A stretch of 64,000 nt of DNA from Caenibius sp. (GTDB lineage: Bacteria; Pseudomonadota; Alphaproteobacteria; Sphingomonadales; Sphingomonadaceae). The stretch is from positions 84,372 to 148,371 of the forward strand of contig JAURML010000026.1 in assembly GCA_030830695.1 (NCBI GenBank), given 5' to 3'. Below the pieces are notes generated by a model. The model had not been told where the DNA came from. It made no database searches and worked only from the letters and a program-made list of their open reading frames with translations. Of this stretch, positions 18,941 to 28,114 are shown one piece after another; position 1 is the first letter of the stretch; every line of letters begins with the position of its first letter. A program made the translations under genes and the position numbers.

Positions 18941-19878
18941 GGTCGGCCCGGTTCAGGGCCGCTGCCGGCAGCGTGCTGCTTGTTGCGGGGCTGGGATTGG
19001 CACCGCTGGAGGCGGCCAATGCGTCACCCGCCGCGCCTTCAGGCGGCACCGGACCGGCCATCCCGCTCTATGGCGCAACCAATCCCGGTTCGCCCGCCGA
19101 CGAGATTCCGTTGAGCATATCCAATCCCGATTTGGGTTCACGCAACATAAGCTATCCAACCCTGATTCCGGTGCTGCCCGCGCCGGGCATGGCCAATGGC
19201 ACTGCGGTTATCGTCGCGCCGGGCGGTGGCTTTTTCGCGCTCTCTATGAAGAACGAGGGCTTCGATGTGGCTCACGCCCTGGCGAATCGCGGGGTCACTG
19301 CCTTTGTTCTGAAATACCGGCTTCGGCCAACGCCGCCGGCAAGTGCCGATTTCGCAGCGGCCATCGCCGCAAGGATGAAAGCCCCGCCGGGCAGCCCGCA
19401 GGGAGGCCTGGACCTCAATTTCCCACCCGCCGTGCAGGATGCTCTTGCTGCCCTCAAGCTGGTACGGAGCCGCGCAGCAGAATGGAAAATTGATCCCGCG
19501 AAGGTGGGGATGATTGGTTTTTCTGCGGGTGCGAAAACCGCGATGGACTCCATATTGACGGCGCCCAGCGATGACGATCCGGAAACCCTTGCGCCGAATT
19601 TCATCGGTTACATCTACGGGCCGATGGAAAAGATCGAGGTCCCGGCTGATGCTCCGCCGATGTTCACGGCCATCGCGTTTGATGATCCGCTCTTCAAGAC
19701 CGGCGATTTCGGGCTGCCCGCTGCCTGGCATGCTGCGAAGCGGCCGATCGAGATGCATGTTTATGAAAAAGGTGGGCATGGTTTCGGCCTTGGCCGACCA
19801 GGCTCAACGGCAGCCCTTTTGATGCCGGAATTTCTGAGCTGGATGGAGATGCGGGGCTTGCTGCCGACAAAGCCCTGA
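18937..19878 (+). CDS. Exported alpha/beta-hydrolase esterase (acetylxylan-esterase-like)
   Basis: This 313-residue protein starts at TTG 18937, overlapping the GMC stop by four bases, with an AAGGAAAG ribosome site. A signal peptide (AAAGSVLLVAGLGLAPLEAA) is followed by AIPLYGATNPGSPADEIP. The hydrolase core has oxyanion region VIVAPGGGFFALS, nucleophile GFSAGAKTA and the catalytic His in KGGHGFGLG. Such enzymes remove acetyl or other acyl groups from sugars. A clear paralogue lies at 59.7-60.6 kb in the rhamnose cluster. Its coupling to the GMC gene suggests the glycoside substrate is acylated. Confidence 0.88.
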   Translation: MRSARFRAAAGSVLLVAGLGLAPLEAANASPAAPSGGTGPAIPLYGATNPGSPADEIPLSISNPDLGSRNISYPTLIPVLPAPGMANGTAVIVAPGGGFFALSMKNEGFDVAHALANRGVTAFVLKYRLRPTPPASADFAAAIAARMKAPPGSPQGGLDLNFPPAVQDALAALKLVRSRAAEWKIDPAKVGMIGFSAGAKTAMDSILTAPSDDDPETLAPNFIGYIYGPMEKIEVPADAPPMFTAIAFDDPLFKTGDFGLPAAWHAAKRPIEMHVYEKGGHGFGLGRPGSTAALLMPEFLSWMEMRGLLPTKP

Positions 19879-19946
19879 GCATGTCGGAATGCCCGGGCGG
19901 GATGAGTTCCCGTCAATGAACCCTGGTATTCGAACCAATCCCGACC

Positions 19947-19976
19947 GGCCTCGTAGCGCCGCGGCGCTGCGAGGCC
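19947..19976. terminator. Strong GC hairpin between convergent genes
   Basis: GGCCTCG (19947-19953) plus AGCGCC (19955-19960) pair with GGCGCT (19963-19968) plus CGAGGCC (19970-19976), leaving one T/G mismatch. This 13-pair stem lies between the esterase and the convergent GH106 gene. There is no T tract, so it is a terminator-like or RNA-stabilising hairpin rather than a canonical intrinsic terminator. Confidence 0.55.
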
Positions 19977-19998
19977 TAACCGCGATCCGGATCAGCCC

Positions 19999-22900
19999 TC
20001 ACTTGCCTCCTGCCGATGCCGCACCAAGCAACCTTACCGGCCCGATCAGGCCGGACCGGCGAAGCGGGGCATTGGGCATGTAGGTTGGCGTGGCTGCCCA
20101 GGTAATCGGCGTGGCACCAGGCTGCTTGTCGCCGATCATGCGGTTGGCCCACAGGTTGGCCACGCGCACTTCCAGCCGATTCCGGCCAGGCTTGGCAAAC
20201 TGGCTGATGTCGACGCGGTAGGGCGCGTGCCATGCGTAGCCGGCGGAGCGACCGTTGACGATCACCTCAGCAACCTCGCGAGCCTCGCCCAGATCCAGCC
20301 AAAGTGCCGTGCCCCGCTTCCACCGGCCCGGGATGGTCAACTGGCGGGAGTAGGTCGCGATGCCAGAGAAATACTTGATGCCGCTATCCGCATTCTCATT
20401 GAGCGGCGCCAGCGTGGTCAATGTCGATGTTGCTGGAGCGCCGCGGCCGGGCTCGAACGCGACTGTCCACGGGCCATCGACGCGCGCCAGCTCGACTGTC
20501 TGGGCAGGCGTGACCGTAATCGCAGGTGCGATGGCGGGTTTGCGAAATACGACATGTACCGACTCCTCGCTCGCGAGAGTGAGCGGCACGACCGTCTCCG
20601 CGCCGTCGATCCGATAGCTGACCGGCTCGGCTATTCCTGACTCGGCGCGCCACAACTCTGGCGTCTTGCCCGTAACGCGGAAGCGCGCCTCGATTGTTTC
20701 GGCGCGATTTTTGCGATTGGCCAGGAAATAGCTGTCACCATCGGCAAGCTGACGATGAACGAATGGGATGTCGCTGTCGGCCAGCCCCCCTGTATAGTGG
20801 AAATCAGGCGCGATCCCGGCAGCGACAAGCCCTGCTTCGGCATTGTCGGCGACGATCACCCGACCCTTGCCAACCGCAGTCCCGCCCGGGCCGCTGCCGA
20901 TGGCTGGCCAGAGCCTGTCGGCCAGAGCGGCAAACTCCGCCGCGTCTCCTGTCAGGCCAGGATTGCCAATTGGCCTTTTGCCGATAACGGTCGCCCCTCC
21001 ATCGACCAGGGCGACGAGCTTGCGCAGGGCCGCCAGGGTCATGCGGCTCGATGAACCACCAAGGTAGATGGCGCGATAACGCGCACCGCCCGGGGTCACC
21101 AATTCGGCACCGTCATTGGCAAGCGCCCCGCTCAACGCATCGAAGTTTAGGAAGTCGTAAGCAACGCTGCGCGGCGCATCAGACACAAGAGATGTGCGGT
21201 AAAGGCCGGTCAGCGGCGCCTCCTCGCCGTAGAAATAGGCGATGTCGGCCACATTGCGGCCTTGCTGCAGCAGCAGGGCATTGCGCGCGATGTAATCCAT
21301 CCACGGCCTGGCCAGCTCGGCCCAGCTTTCGTTGCGATTAAAGTACTGGCCGAACACGGCAAGCGACAGGCCGGGCTTCTTGTCCTCGATCGGCACGTGG
21401 ACCGATGTGTGCACGACCGGGCGGTTTACCCCGGTCACGAATGCCAGATCGATCACCCGCTTGAGATCCGCCGGCCCGAAGCCCCAGGGCGAGAACGCCG
21501 CGGTCATCGATTCCGAGGCAACCAGGTTCTGGCCATAGATATGGGCGACCGAAGCCGCGCCTTTCACGTCCGCCACATAGGATGGATTCGGCCCGACATT
21601 CGTGGGATATGTCCATAGCGCAGCCATTGGAATGTCGGCATGTCGGCGCATGGCCATATCGTCACCCAGTGAGGGGCGGCCCGATTCAAGGGCTTCGCCA
21701 TAAACCTTCAGGCCGTTTTCATGCGCGACCTGGGCCACGACCCCATAATGCTCGGAAGCGATCAGGTCAGCCAGGGTCCGCCTGAAATCATAGAGGAACC
21801 GGTCGCTCTGATCGCGCGATCCCACAACAGTTCCGGTCAAGGCGGGCAGCCATGGAGCCGGATCGTAACCGCGCAAGCGCTTGAACTGCTCGATCATCCG
21901 TGGCGTCCAGTTGAACCCCCCGACCTCGATCGAATCGCTCAACAACGCCTGAACCCCGCGCTGACCCACCATATCGTCGCCAGCAGCGTCCTGGTACATG
22001 CCAAGGTAATGTTCGAGATAACGCCTGACCGCGGCACCATCGAGCTTGTCGACTTCAAGTCCGGTGGCTTCCGGCGGCGCCGGATGATTCGTCTTGCCGG
22101 TAAGCGAGTAGCCGAGGCGCACCACTCGCCAACGACCTGCTGGCGGCCGCCAGTCCAACGTACCGTCACTGGCCATCTTCGCGGTCAGGTCGATTACGTT
22201 GTCAGGTGCAATGCCGTTGCCGCCAATATCCATCGGCAAGGCGAAATAGTCTCCTGAAACGTGGAAGCCCGCCTTGGTCTCGAACCGGTCGACCCGGTCT
22301 TCGGAAGACAGGCTCAGCTCAGTGATGCGCTTGGGCTTGCCGAACAGGGCATTGCTGAGATCGCCTAAGGATTTCAGCATGCCCCCGAAATCGACACCGG
22401 GAACCTGAGGCGCAAATCCTGGCGAAGCCGTCTTCTTGGCGGCGTCAAACCGCACGCGGAAATAGCGGGCCCTGACTGGCGCGAAACCGATGGTGGTAGG
22501 CACGGTTGTCAGTGTAAAGCTGGCGACCGCACGCCAGGTGTTGCGATCATCGCTGGCTTCCAACCTCGGTTCATAAGCGCCCTCGCTGAAGGCCGTGGCC
22601 GCGCCTGGCATGAACAACCGCGCCGAGCGAACTATTTGCGGCTCAGCATAGGCGAATTCCAGCATCGGCTGCTGGCCTGCAACGGAGACCAGATCGATGC
22701 CGGTTGCCAGATCACCATCGCCCAGCGCCGCGCCGCCCAGAGGTTTGCCATCGGTTCCGCTGACCGTTTCCGGCAAGGGCAACCGAGGGGTCGTGATAGG
22801 CACCGCAAAAACAGTGATATCGGAATAGAATGGCGAAGGCGCCGCTCGCCCATCGGCTTTTTCCAGCGGGTTGGTGTAAGGCAAGGTGCCGTAGGGCCCG

Positions 22901-23403
22901 ACCACAGAGGGCGGCGCAGGAAGCTTGCCGGCAAAGCGTTTGCCCCCGGCAAGCTCCATTTCACTCCATACCAGCTTCTTTATGCCGTCCTGCGGGGCGA
23001 CCCATGGACCACCGGTTGCAGACCATCCCGGCGAAGAGGCCACCGCGAGCTCCAACCCGAGCCTGTCGGCCTCATGCGCCGCGAAACGGAAGGCATCTTT
23101 CCATTCTGGCGTCATGTAGACAAGCCGCTTGTCAACGATCTGCGGCGTATCGAGCGCAACGTCGAAACTCTGCACGCCGCCAATACCAACGCGCTGCATC
23201 CACGCCAAATCCTTGGCTATGCCTTCCTTGGAAATATTGCCGTTCATCCAGTGCCACCACACATGCGGACGCGCGCTGGCCGGCGGATTGCGGAATTGAT
23301 CTTCGAGAGTCGGAGGCGACGCATTTGCGACGGGCTGAGCAAGTACAGCCCATGCGGTAAAGGCAGTGCCACAAACAAGCGCCGCGCGATGATATTTGAT
23401 CAT
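19999..23403 (-). CDS. Exported GH106-type alpha-L-rhamnosidase
   Basis: This large 1134-residue protein has a signal peptide (MIKYHRAALVCGTAFTAWAV). The GH106-like opening is PHVWWHWMNGNISKEGIAK, with VGIGGVQSFDVAL and LELAVASSPGWSATGGP. A catalytic TIM-barrel region follows (GVQALLSDSIEVGGFNWTPR, ENGLKVYGEALESGRPSLGD), and the C-terminal beta-sandwich ends in GRNRLEVRVANLW. Family members release terminal L-rhamnose from plant or bacterial glycosides. It is transcribed alone, toward the sugar-oxidation genes. Rhamnose catabolic genes are at 58-64 kb, so the locus is split by the aglycone-type genes. ATG 23403 is the only sensible start before the signal peptide. Confidence 0.88.
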   Translation of the reverse strand: MIKYHRAALVCGTAFTAWAVLAQPVANASPPTLEDQFRNPPASARPHVWWHWMNGNISKEGIAKDLAWMQRVGIGGVQSFDVALDTPQIVDKRLVYMTPEWKDAFRFAAHEADRLGLELAVASSPGWSATGGPWVAPQDGIKKLVWSEMELAGGKRFAGKLPAPPSVVGPYGTLPYTNPLEKADGRAAPSPFYSDITVFAVPITTPRLPLPETVSGTDGKPLGGAALGDGDLATGIDLVSVAGQQPMLEFAYAEPQIVRSARLFMPGAATAFSEGAYEPRLEASDDRNTWRAVASFTLTTVPTTIGFAPVRARYFRVRFDAAKKTASPGFAPQVPGVDFGGMLKSLGDLSNALFGKPKRITELSLSSEDRVDRFETKAGFHVSGDYFALPMDIGGNGIAPDNVIDLTAKMASDGTLDWRPPAGRWRVVRLGYSLTGKTNHPAPPEATGLEVDKLDGAAVRRYLEHYLGMYQDAAGDDMVGQRGVQALLSDSIEVGGFNWTPRMIEQFKRLRGYDPAPWLPALTGTVVGSRDQSDRFLYDFRRTLADLIASEHYGVVAQVAHENGLKVYGEALESGRPSLGDDMAMRRHADIPMAALWTYPTNVGPNPSYVADVKGAASVAHIYGQNLVASESMTAAFSPWGFGPADLKRVIDLAFVTGVNRPVVHTSVHVPIEDKKPGLSLAVFGQYFNRNESWAELARPWMDYIARNALLLQQGRNVADIAYFYGEEAPLTGLYRTSLVSDAPRSVAYDFLNFDALSGALANDGAELVTPGGARYRAIYLGGSSSRMTLAALRKLVALVDGGATVIGKRPIGNPGLTGDAAEFAALADRLWPAIGSGPGGTAVGKGRVIVADNAEAGLVAAGIAPDFHYTGGLADSDIPFVHRQLADGDSYFLANRKNRAETIEARFRVTGKTPELWRAESGIAEPVSYRIDGAETVVPLTLASEESVHVVFRKPAIAPAITVTPAQTVELARVDGPWTVAFEPGRGAPATSTLTTLAPLNENADSGIKYFSGIATYSRQLTIPGRWKRGTALWLDLGEAREVAEVIVNGRSAGYAWHAPYRVDISQFAKPGRNRLEVRVANLWANRMIGDKQPGATPITWAATPTYMPNAPLRRSGLIGPVRLLGAASAGGK

Positions 23404-23745
23404 GATCCACTATCCTTGCAGTCTGATTCAATCAGGGCCTCATACAAGCCGCAGTTAGTCTTGACATTCTTCAGGTTCGCCCCCCGGCTTCGCTTCTGGT
23501 CCGAAGAATAGTCCCAAATGCGCCGTTCGCCGCAACTGGTCCTTTTGATCTAGCAGGTCGGACGCGAATGAGCCTCGGCGATGCATGAAATAGCCCTCTT
23601 AAGGTTCGCCTGGTGCTCCTCAGCCTTAGCCCCGTCCGGGCAATTCAATAACAAGAATTCTCTGTCGCGCAAGTACTCACCGGTAGCGCCGCAGCTGAGC
23701 ACCGCAATCCGTTTCAGGCTCTTTACCCGCATTCTAAAGCAGCGG
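23404..23745. other. Intergenic region between GH106 and TetR genes
   Basis: About 340 bases. It should hold the GH106 promoter. A 60-codon minus-strand frame at 23550-23732 (MRVKSLKRIAVLSCGATGEY...) has plausible composition but no ribosome site and no recognisable family, so I do not call it a gene. No repeat or hairpin stands out. Confidence 0.3.
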
Positions 23746-24366
23746 CTATGCCGAGCTGCTAAGGTAATCCCTGATCATCCCAATGCCCGTTTGTCTCACG
23801 GGCTCGATGTCCGTGCCGGGATCAACCTTCACTTGCATCGATACTCCGAAGATCAGGCATCCAACCATTAACGCTGCCATCCCCGCATCTAGTTCCGCCC
23901 TTATAGTACCCTGCGCCTGACCTTCAGCGACCCAGCGTGCCAGAAGTTGGCGCACTTTTTCGTGCAAGGCTGCAGAGATGTTGCGGTGACAGTTCATGTC
24001 CGCAACGGCAGCCGACAACAGCCGGAAATAGGCTCTGGTCTCTAGACTGGCGGCAACCCCCTGCAACGACAGACCGACATAGGCCATTACGGCATCAAGC
24101 CCCGGCAACGCTTCAAGGCGATTATTGTCGATGATCTGCTGCCGCGAATCGTGCAGATGAACAAGTACAGCCTCAATCATACCGTCCCTCGAACCGAACC
24201 GTTTAGTCACGAGGCCCCGGCTCAGTCCACTGGCCATCCCCAGGTTCTCGAATGTCGCTGCGGCAACGCCCTTCGTCGCGATCACCTCAATCGCCGCATT
24301 GAGAAGCTTGAGAGAAGATTCTTGGCGGCGTTCTGCCTGGGTTCGCCGTGTTGTTGGCACTGCCAT
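23746..24366 (-). CDS. TetR-family transcriptional regulator
   Basis: This 206-residue regulator has an N-terminal TetR helix-turn-helix (ATFENLGMASGLSRGLVTKRF, around residues 33-53) and a helical ligand domain. I chose ATG 24366 (MAVPTTRRTQAERRQ). The frame also opens at TTG 24396, but that codon lies inside a perfect operator-like palindrome, which would be odd. The gene is divergent from the P450 gene, whose -35 box overlaps the same palindrome. It therefore probably represses both itself and the P450. Confidence 0.88.
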   Translation of the reverse strand: MAVPTTRRTQAERRQESSLKLLNAAIEVIATKGVAAATFENLGMASGLSRGLVTKRFGSRDGMIEAVLVHLHDSRQQIIDNNRLEALPGLDAVMAYVGLSLQGVAASLETRAYFRLLSAAVADMNCHRNISAALHEKVRQLLARWVAEGQAQGTIRAELDAGMAALMVGCLIFGVSMQVKVDPGTDIEPVRQTGIGMIRDYLSSSA

Positions 24367-24378
24367 GGAATATACAAC

Positions 24379-24400
24379 TTGGTTGTTGGTTGACAACCAA
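24379..24400. promoter_or_regulatory. Candidate TetR operator with extra half-site
   Basis: TTGGTTG, A, CAACCAA (24386-24400) is a perfect 7-bp palindrome with a one-base centre. A further direct TTGGTTG copy abuts it at 24379-24385. It lies between the divergent TetR and P450 genes. Confidence 0.75.
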
Positions 24401-24417
24401 TTCTAAGCGCCTAAAAA
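24390..24417 (+). promoter_or_regulatory. Putative sigma70 promoter of the P450 gene
   Basis: A consensus -35 TTGACA (24390-24395) and a weaker -10 TAAAAA (24412-24417) are separated by 16 bases. The -35 overlaps the palindromic operator. The P450 ribosome site (AGGAG) and GTG start follow about 20-30 bases downstream, leaving a short leader. Confidence 0.6.
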
Positions 24418-24448
24418 GCCAAGTGCAACCATTTCAGGAGAGATAATC

Positions 24449-25699
24449 GTGCTGGCCCCTAACGAAATTGCCCAAACGGTTATCGATCCGGCTTGCTATC
24501 AGGATAATCGCATTCACGACGCGCTGCAGTGGCTACGCCGAGAAATGCCTGTGGCCAAGATCGTCACCGAACAGCACACGCCGTTCTGGATCGTGACCCG
24601 CCATGCAGACATCATGAGCGCGGAATTGCGGCCCGACGATTTCTGCAACAGCCGCATGGCCACCACGCTGCCAACCGATTTCAAAAATCTGCCGCCAGCG
24701 GCGGCCAACATGCCAATGCCGCGCGTGCTGACCTCCATGGACGGCAGCGACCACCGCGCCTTCCGGCGCCTAACCCAGTCCTATTTCGCTCCACAGAACA
24801 TCAAGAAGCTTGAAGCACGGATCCGGGAACTGGCGCGCCGTTCGATCGATGCCATGGCCGATGCTGGAGGCGAATGCGATTTCATGCGCGACGTGGCGCT
24901 TATGTATCCACTGCGTGTGATCATGGAGATCCTAGGAGTCCCCGAAGCGGACGAAGCCTACATGCTCAAGATCACACAGGAAATTTTCGGCGGCGAGGAC
25001 AAGGACCTGGCCCGCAGCGGCGATGCAGAAGGTGCCCGGACAGGCATCCGCGACGCGGTGATGGAAGCCATGGGCTATTTCGGGGCCATGGTTGCCGATC
25101 GCAAGCGCAACCCCCGCGATGACCTTGCAAGTGTTATTGCCAACGGCGAGATCGGAGGCGAACCGATCGGGATCAGCGAGATCCTCGGCTATTACCTGAT
25201 CACCGCCACGGCCGGCCACGATACCACTTCGAACACCACGGCCACCGGGCTGTGGGCCCTAGCCGAGCGCCCCGAACTGCTGGCGCAACTGAAGGCGGAT
25301 GCGTCGCTGCTGCCCGGCCATGTCGATGAATCGGTACGTTGGGCCAGCGCCGTGCGCCACTTCATGCGAGGCGCGACCCTTGATACCGAACTGGGCGACG
25401 CCCAGATTGCCAAGGGTGACTGGATGATGCTGTCTTATCTCTCGGCCAACCGAGACGAGCGGGTCTTTGAGAACCCCTTCGAATACAATGTGCGCCGCCC
25501 GCAGAACAAGCATCTGGCCTTCGGCTATGGACCGCACGTCTGCATTGGCCAGCACCTTGGCCGCATGGAAATGCGGATTTTCTGGGAAGAACTGTTGCCG
25601 CGCCTGTCTAGCGTCGAACTCGCAGGCGAAGCGAGCCTGACCGCGGCGACCTTCGTCGGCGGCCCCAAGTCGCTGCCGGTCCGGTATACGATGGCATAG
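24449..25699 (+). CDS. Cytochrome P450 monooxygenase
   Basis: This 416-residue soluble bacterial P450 starts at GTG 24449 (CAGGAG upstream). It shows the I-helix oxygen-binding AGHDTTS near residue 254, a K-helix ExxR (ESVR) near 293, and the haem loop FGYGPHVCIGQHLGRMEMR with Cys365 as ligand. The class hydroxylates unactivated carbons with electrons from a ferredoxin. A [2Fe-2S] ferredoxin is encoded at 38.3 kb, but no ferredoxin reductase is in the window. It is divergent from TetR and shares its operator. Terpenoid or steroid hydroxylation would fit the neighbours, but the subfamily cannot be fixed by eye. Confidence 0.92.
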   Translation: MLAPNEIAQTVIDPACYQDNRIHDALQWLRREMPVAKIVTEQHTPFWIVTRHADIMSAELRPDDFCNSRMATTLPTDFKNLPPAAANMPMPRVLTSMDGSDHRAFRRLTQSYFAPQNIKKLEARIRELARRSIDAMADAGGECDFMRDVALMYPLRVIMEILGVPEADEAYMLKITQEIFGGEDKDLARSGDAEGARTGIRDAVMEAMGYFGAMVADRKRNPRDDLASVIANGEIGGEPIGISEILGYYLITATAGHDTTSNTTATGLWALAERPELLAQLKADASLLPGHVDESVRWASAVRHFMRGATLDTELGDAQIAKGDWMMLSYLSANRDERVFENPFEYNVRRPQNKHLAFGYGPHVCIGQHLGRMEMRIFWEELLPRLSSVELAGEASLTAATFVGGPKSLPVRYTMA

Positions 25700-25760
25700 G
25701 CTCCAGAAGGATTACTCCCAGTCCCCAGGGTAGCCGACCCCGGGCGACTGGGCACCCTCG

Positions 25761-27011
25761 CTATTGCTCGATTTGGGGCTCACCCAACCGAAACAGCAAA
25801 GCTGCGCAAATGACGCTGGCGATAATTCCCGCGATTAGCACGGGATCATAATTGCCGTAGGCATCAAAGATGGCCCCGGCGATGACCGAACCGGTCCCTG
25901 CGCCAAGTCCGATCAGGCTGGCCATCACACCGAAGATCTTGCCGAAATTGCTCAGCCCGCCATAGCGCCCTGTGAGGAACGCACTGATCTGCAACTTCGC
26001 GCCAGTGGTATAGCCAATGATCACCATAGCAATGAGCGTCGGCACCATCTGGCCACTGCTGACGAGCAAGAGGGCAAAGGCGAGTGCCGGTGCCAGCATT
26101 GTCAGCGTCGAGATGAGCACCGCATCCCACCGGTCGGACATCCAGCCGGTAGCCAACTTGCCGATGATCGCAGCTATTCCCGCGAGGCTGGCGTACAAGG
26201 CAGCGTCGCTCCGTGCAATCCCGGTTTCGGTCAGGATCGGAACCTGGTGCACCATGATCGCCGTACCCACCATCATGGTCAGCAAAGTAGAGAGACCGAT
26301 GCGGATCAGTGGGATATTGCGCAGCGCCTGACCAAAGGTCAGTCCGCCGACGGCTACCTGCGTGCTATCGGCACGAGCGGCGATCCGCTGTTCCTGCCGA
26401 GGATCGCGCATGCCAAGGATGACCAGAACCAGCACTGGCAACGACCAGCCCAGCCCCATCACAACATAAGCCGTGCGCCAGCCATATCCGTCGACCAATA
26501 TTTGCATGATCGGCGGAATGAAGATCTGGACCAACGCACTGCCAGTCATCATCACGCCCAGCGCCAGACCGCGGCCGGTGGTAAAAGCACCCGAAACCGA
26601 TGCCGTCCACACCGTCATCTTGGTGCCAAGTCCAACGAAGGAATAAAATAGCCATAGGCCGATCCACTGGCCGATCGACCCGTTCGCCTGCGAAACCAGC
26701 GCCAACGCTGCCCCAGTGAGGCCTACGGAGACGATCGCGAGTGTCCTGCTACCCCAGCGATCGATCACCGCACCAACCAACGGGGAAAACAGTACCAGGA
26801 CAATAGCCGGAACCAGAGTGGCCAGCGATACGGTGGCACGACTCCAACCGAATTCGCGTTGCAGCGGTTCCATCGCCAGACCCAGCGAGGTGGTCGATAG
26901 CCCGCTCATTGACATACCGACGGCACAAGCGAGAACCAGCAGCCAGCCGGCGCGCCATTCGTCGGCAAGCTTGGTACGGCTTTCGCTATCAGTTTGAGAT
27001 ATGGAATTCAT
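25761..27011 (-). CDS. MFS transporter (monocarboxylate/OFA-like)
   Basis: About 416 residues with twelve predicted membrane segments. The N-terminal WLLVLACAVGMSMSGL and VGAVIDRWGSRTL show the MFS loop 2-3 motif. I chose ATG 27011 because its ATGA overlaps the stop of the upstream alcohol dehydrogenase, giving tight translational coupling. This type usually carries organic acids rather than sugars, so it may import or export an aglycone-derived acid handled by the dehydrogenase. Confidence 0.87.
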   Translation of the reverse strand: MNSISQTDSESRTKLADEWRAGWLLVLACAVGMSMSGLSTTSLGLAMEPLQREFGWSRATVSLATLVPAIVLVLFSPLVGAVIDRWGSRTLAIVSVGLTGAALALVSQANGSIGQWIGLWLFYSFVGLGTKMTVWTASVSGAFTTGRGLALGVMMTGSALVQIFIPPIMQILVDGYGWRTAYVVMGLGWSLPVLVLVILGMRDPRQEQRIAARADSTQVAVGGLTFGQALRNIPLIRIGLSTLLTMMVGTAIMVHQVPILTETGIARSDAALYASLAGIAAIIGKLATGWMSDRWDAVLISTLTMLAPALAFALLLVSSGQMVPTLIAMVIIGYTTGAKLQISAFLTGRYGGLSNFGKIFGVMASLIGLGAGTGSVIAGAIFDAYGNYDPVLIAGIIASVICAALLFRLGEPQIEQ

Positions 27012-28114
27012 GGAATCAACACCGCCTTTGTGCATTCGCCGCTGGCCTGCGCGGCAATGGCTTCTTCTATCTGCCCGAGGGCAAAGGTCTGGATCAGCTT
27101 CTCGAACGGAAAACGGCCTTCACGGTTGAGTTGGATGAGTTGGGGAATGAAGCTCTGCGGGTCGCTGTCGCCCTCCATGATGCCCATGATCTGCTGGCCG
27201 TTGGCAACCGCAAGGTTCAGGTTGACGCTCAGCGCAGCCCGATCTGGCGGCGCCACGCCGACTAATCCGAGCTTGCCGCGGACGGCCAAGGCCCCGAGCA
27301 GCTGCTCGATCGCTTCCACCCGGCCGCTGGTATCGACGGCATAGCCTGCTCCGACCGGCAGGATTGCGCGGATCGCAGCCGTCAGGTCTTGCGCCACGGG
27401 ATCGATCACGTGGGTTGCCCCCAGAGTCAGGCCAAGTTCGCGACGGGCCGCGATGGGTTCGGCGAGGATGATCGTGCTGCAGCCTTGGATCACACCTGCC
27501 ATGACCGCCGCCATGCCGACCGGCCCGCCGCCGATCACCACCAGGCTGGAACCGGCCGGGCAGGCCAGCGCGCGCATGACCGCACCGGCACCGGTCTGGA
27601 ACCCGCATCCTAGCGGGCCTAGCAGTTCCAGTGGAACGGCAGCATCTTCCACCTTTACCACGTTGCCTGCCCGGACCATCGCATGCGCCGCGAAAGACGA
27701 CTGGCCGAAGAAGTGCGAGGCGACCGGGCCATTGGCATCGCGATACGCTTTCGAGCCATCGTTCAGTCGCATGCCCGCGAAATTGAGCGGCTGGAATTGG
27801 GCACAATAGCTAGGCAGGTGTTCGCCGCATCGTGGGCAAATGCCGCAACTGGAAAAGCCGAGGACAACCTTGTCCCCTACGGCGAGTCCCTCGACCTCAT
27901 CGCCCAGCGCTTCAATCGTGCCTGCGCCTTCATGTCCCAGCACCGCTGGCAGTCCGCTCTCACCGAGACCGTCACGGAAGACAAGATCGGTGTGGCAAAG
28001 GCCCACACCAGCAATACGGACCAGCACCTCACCGGCGCGTGGACCGTCCATTTCCAGTTCCTCGAGCCGGAAAATTCCGCCGGTTTCCCTCAAGACCAGA
28101 GCTTGAGTCTGCAT
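27008..28114 (-). CDS. Zinc-dependent medium-chain alcohol dehydrogenase
   Basis: This 368-residue MDR enzyme has catalytic zinc ligands in GVGLCHTDLVF and LGHEGAGTIEALG, structural zinc cysteines in CGICPRCGEHLPSYC, and the Rossmann motif VIGGGPVGMAAVM. The sequence resembles NAD-dependent aryl/benzyl or allylic alcohol dehydrogenases. It is coupled by an ATGA overlap to the MFS gene, and is divergent from the solute-binding-like gene with 480 bases between. It could oxidise the alcohol made by the P450, but that is inference. Confidence 0.88.
   Translation of the reverse strand: MQTQALVLRETGGIFRLEELEMDGPRAGEVLVRIAGVGLCHTDLVFRDGLGESGLPAVLGHEGAGTIEALGDEVEGLAVGDKVVLGFSSCGICPRCGEHLPSYCAQFQPLNFAGMRLNDGSKAYRDANGPVASHFFGQSSFAAHAMVRAGNVVKVEDAAVPLELLGPLGCGFQTGAGAVMRALACPAGSSLVVIGGGPVGMAAVMAGVIQGCSTIILAEPIAARRELGLTLGATHVIDPVAQDLTAAIRAILPVGAGYAVDTSGRVEAIEQLLGALAVRGKLGLVGVAPPDRAALSVNLNLAVANGQQIMGIMEGDSDPQSFIPQLIQLNREGRFPFEKLIQTFALGQIEEAIAAQASGECTKAVLIP

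Noticed and set aside
23550-23732. 60-codon minus-strand frame between GH106 and TetR
   Set aside because: Plausible composition but no ribosome site, no family and no conserved motif visible.
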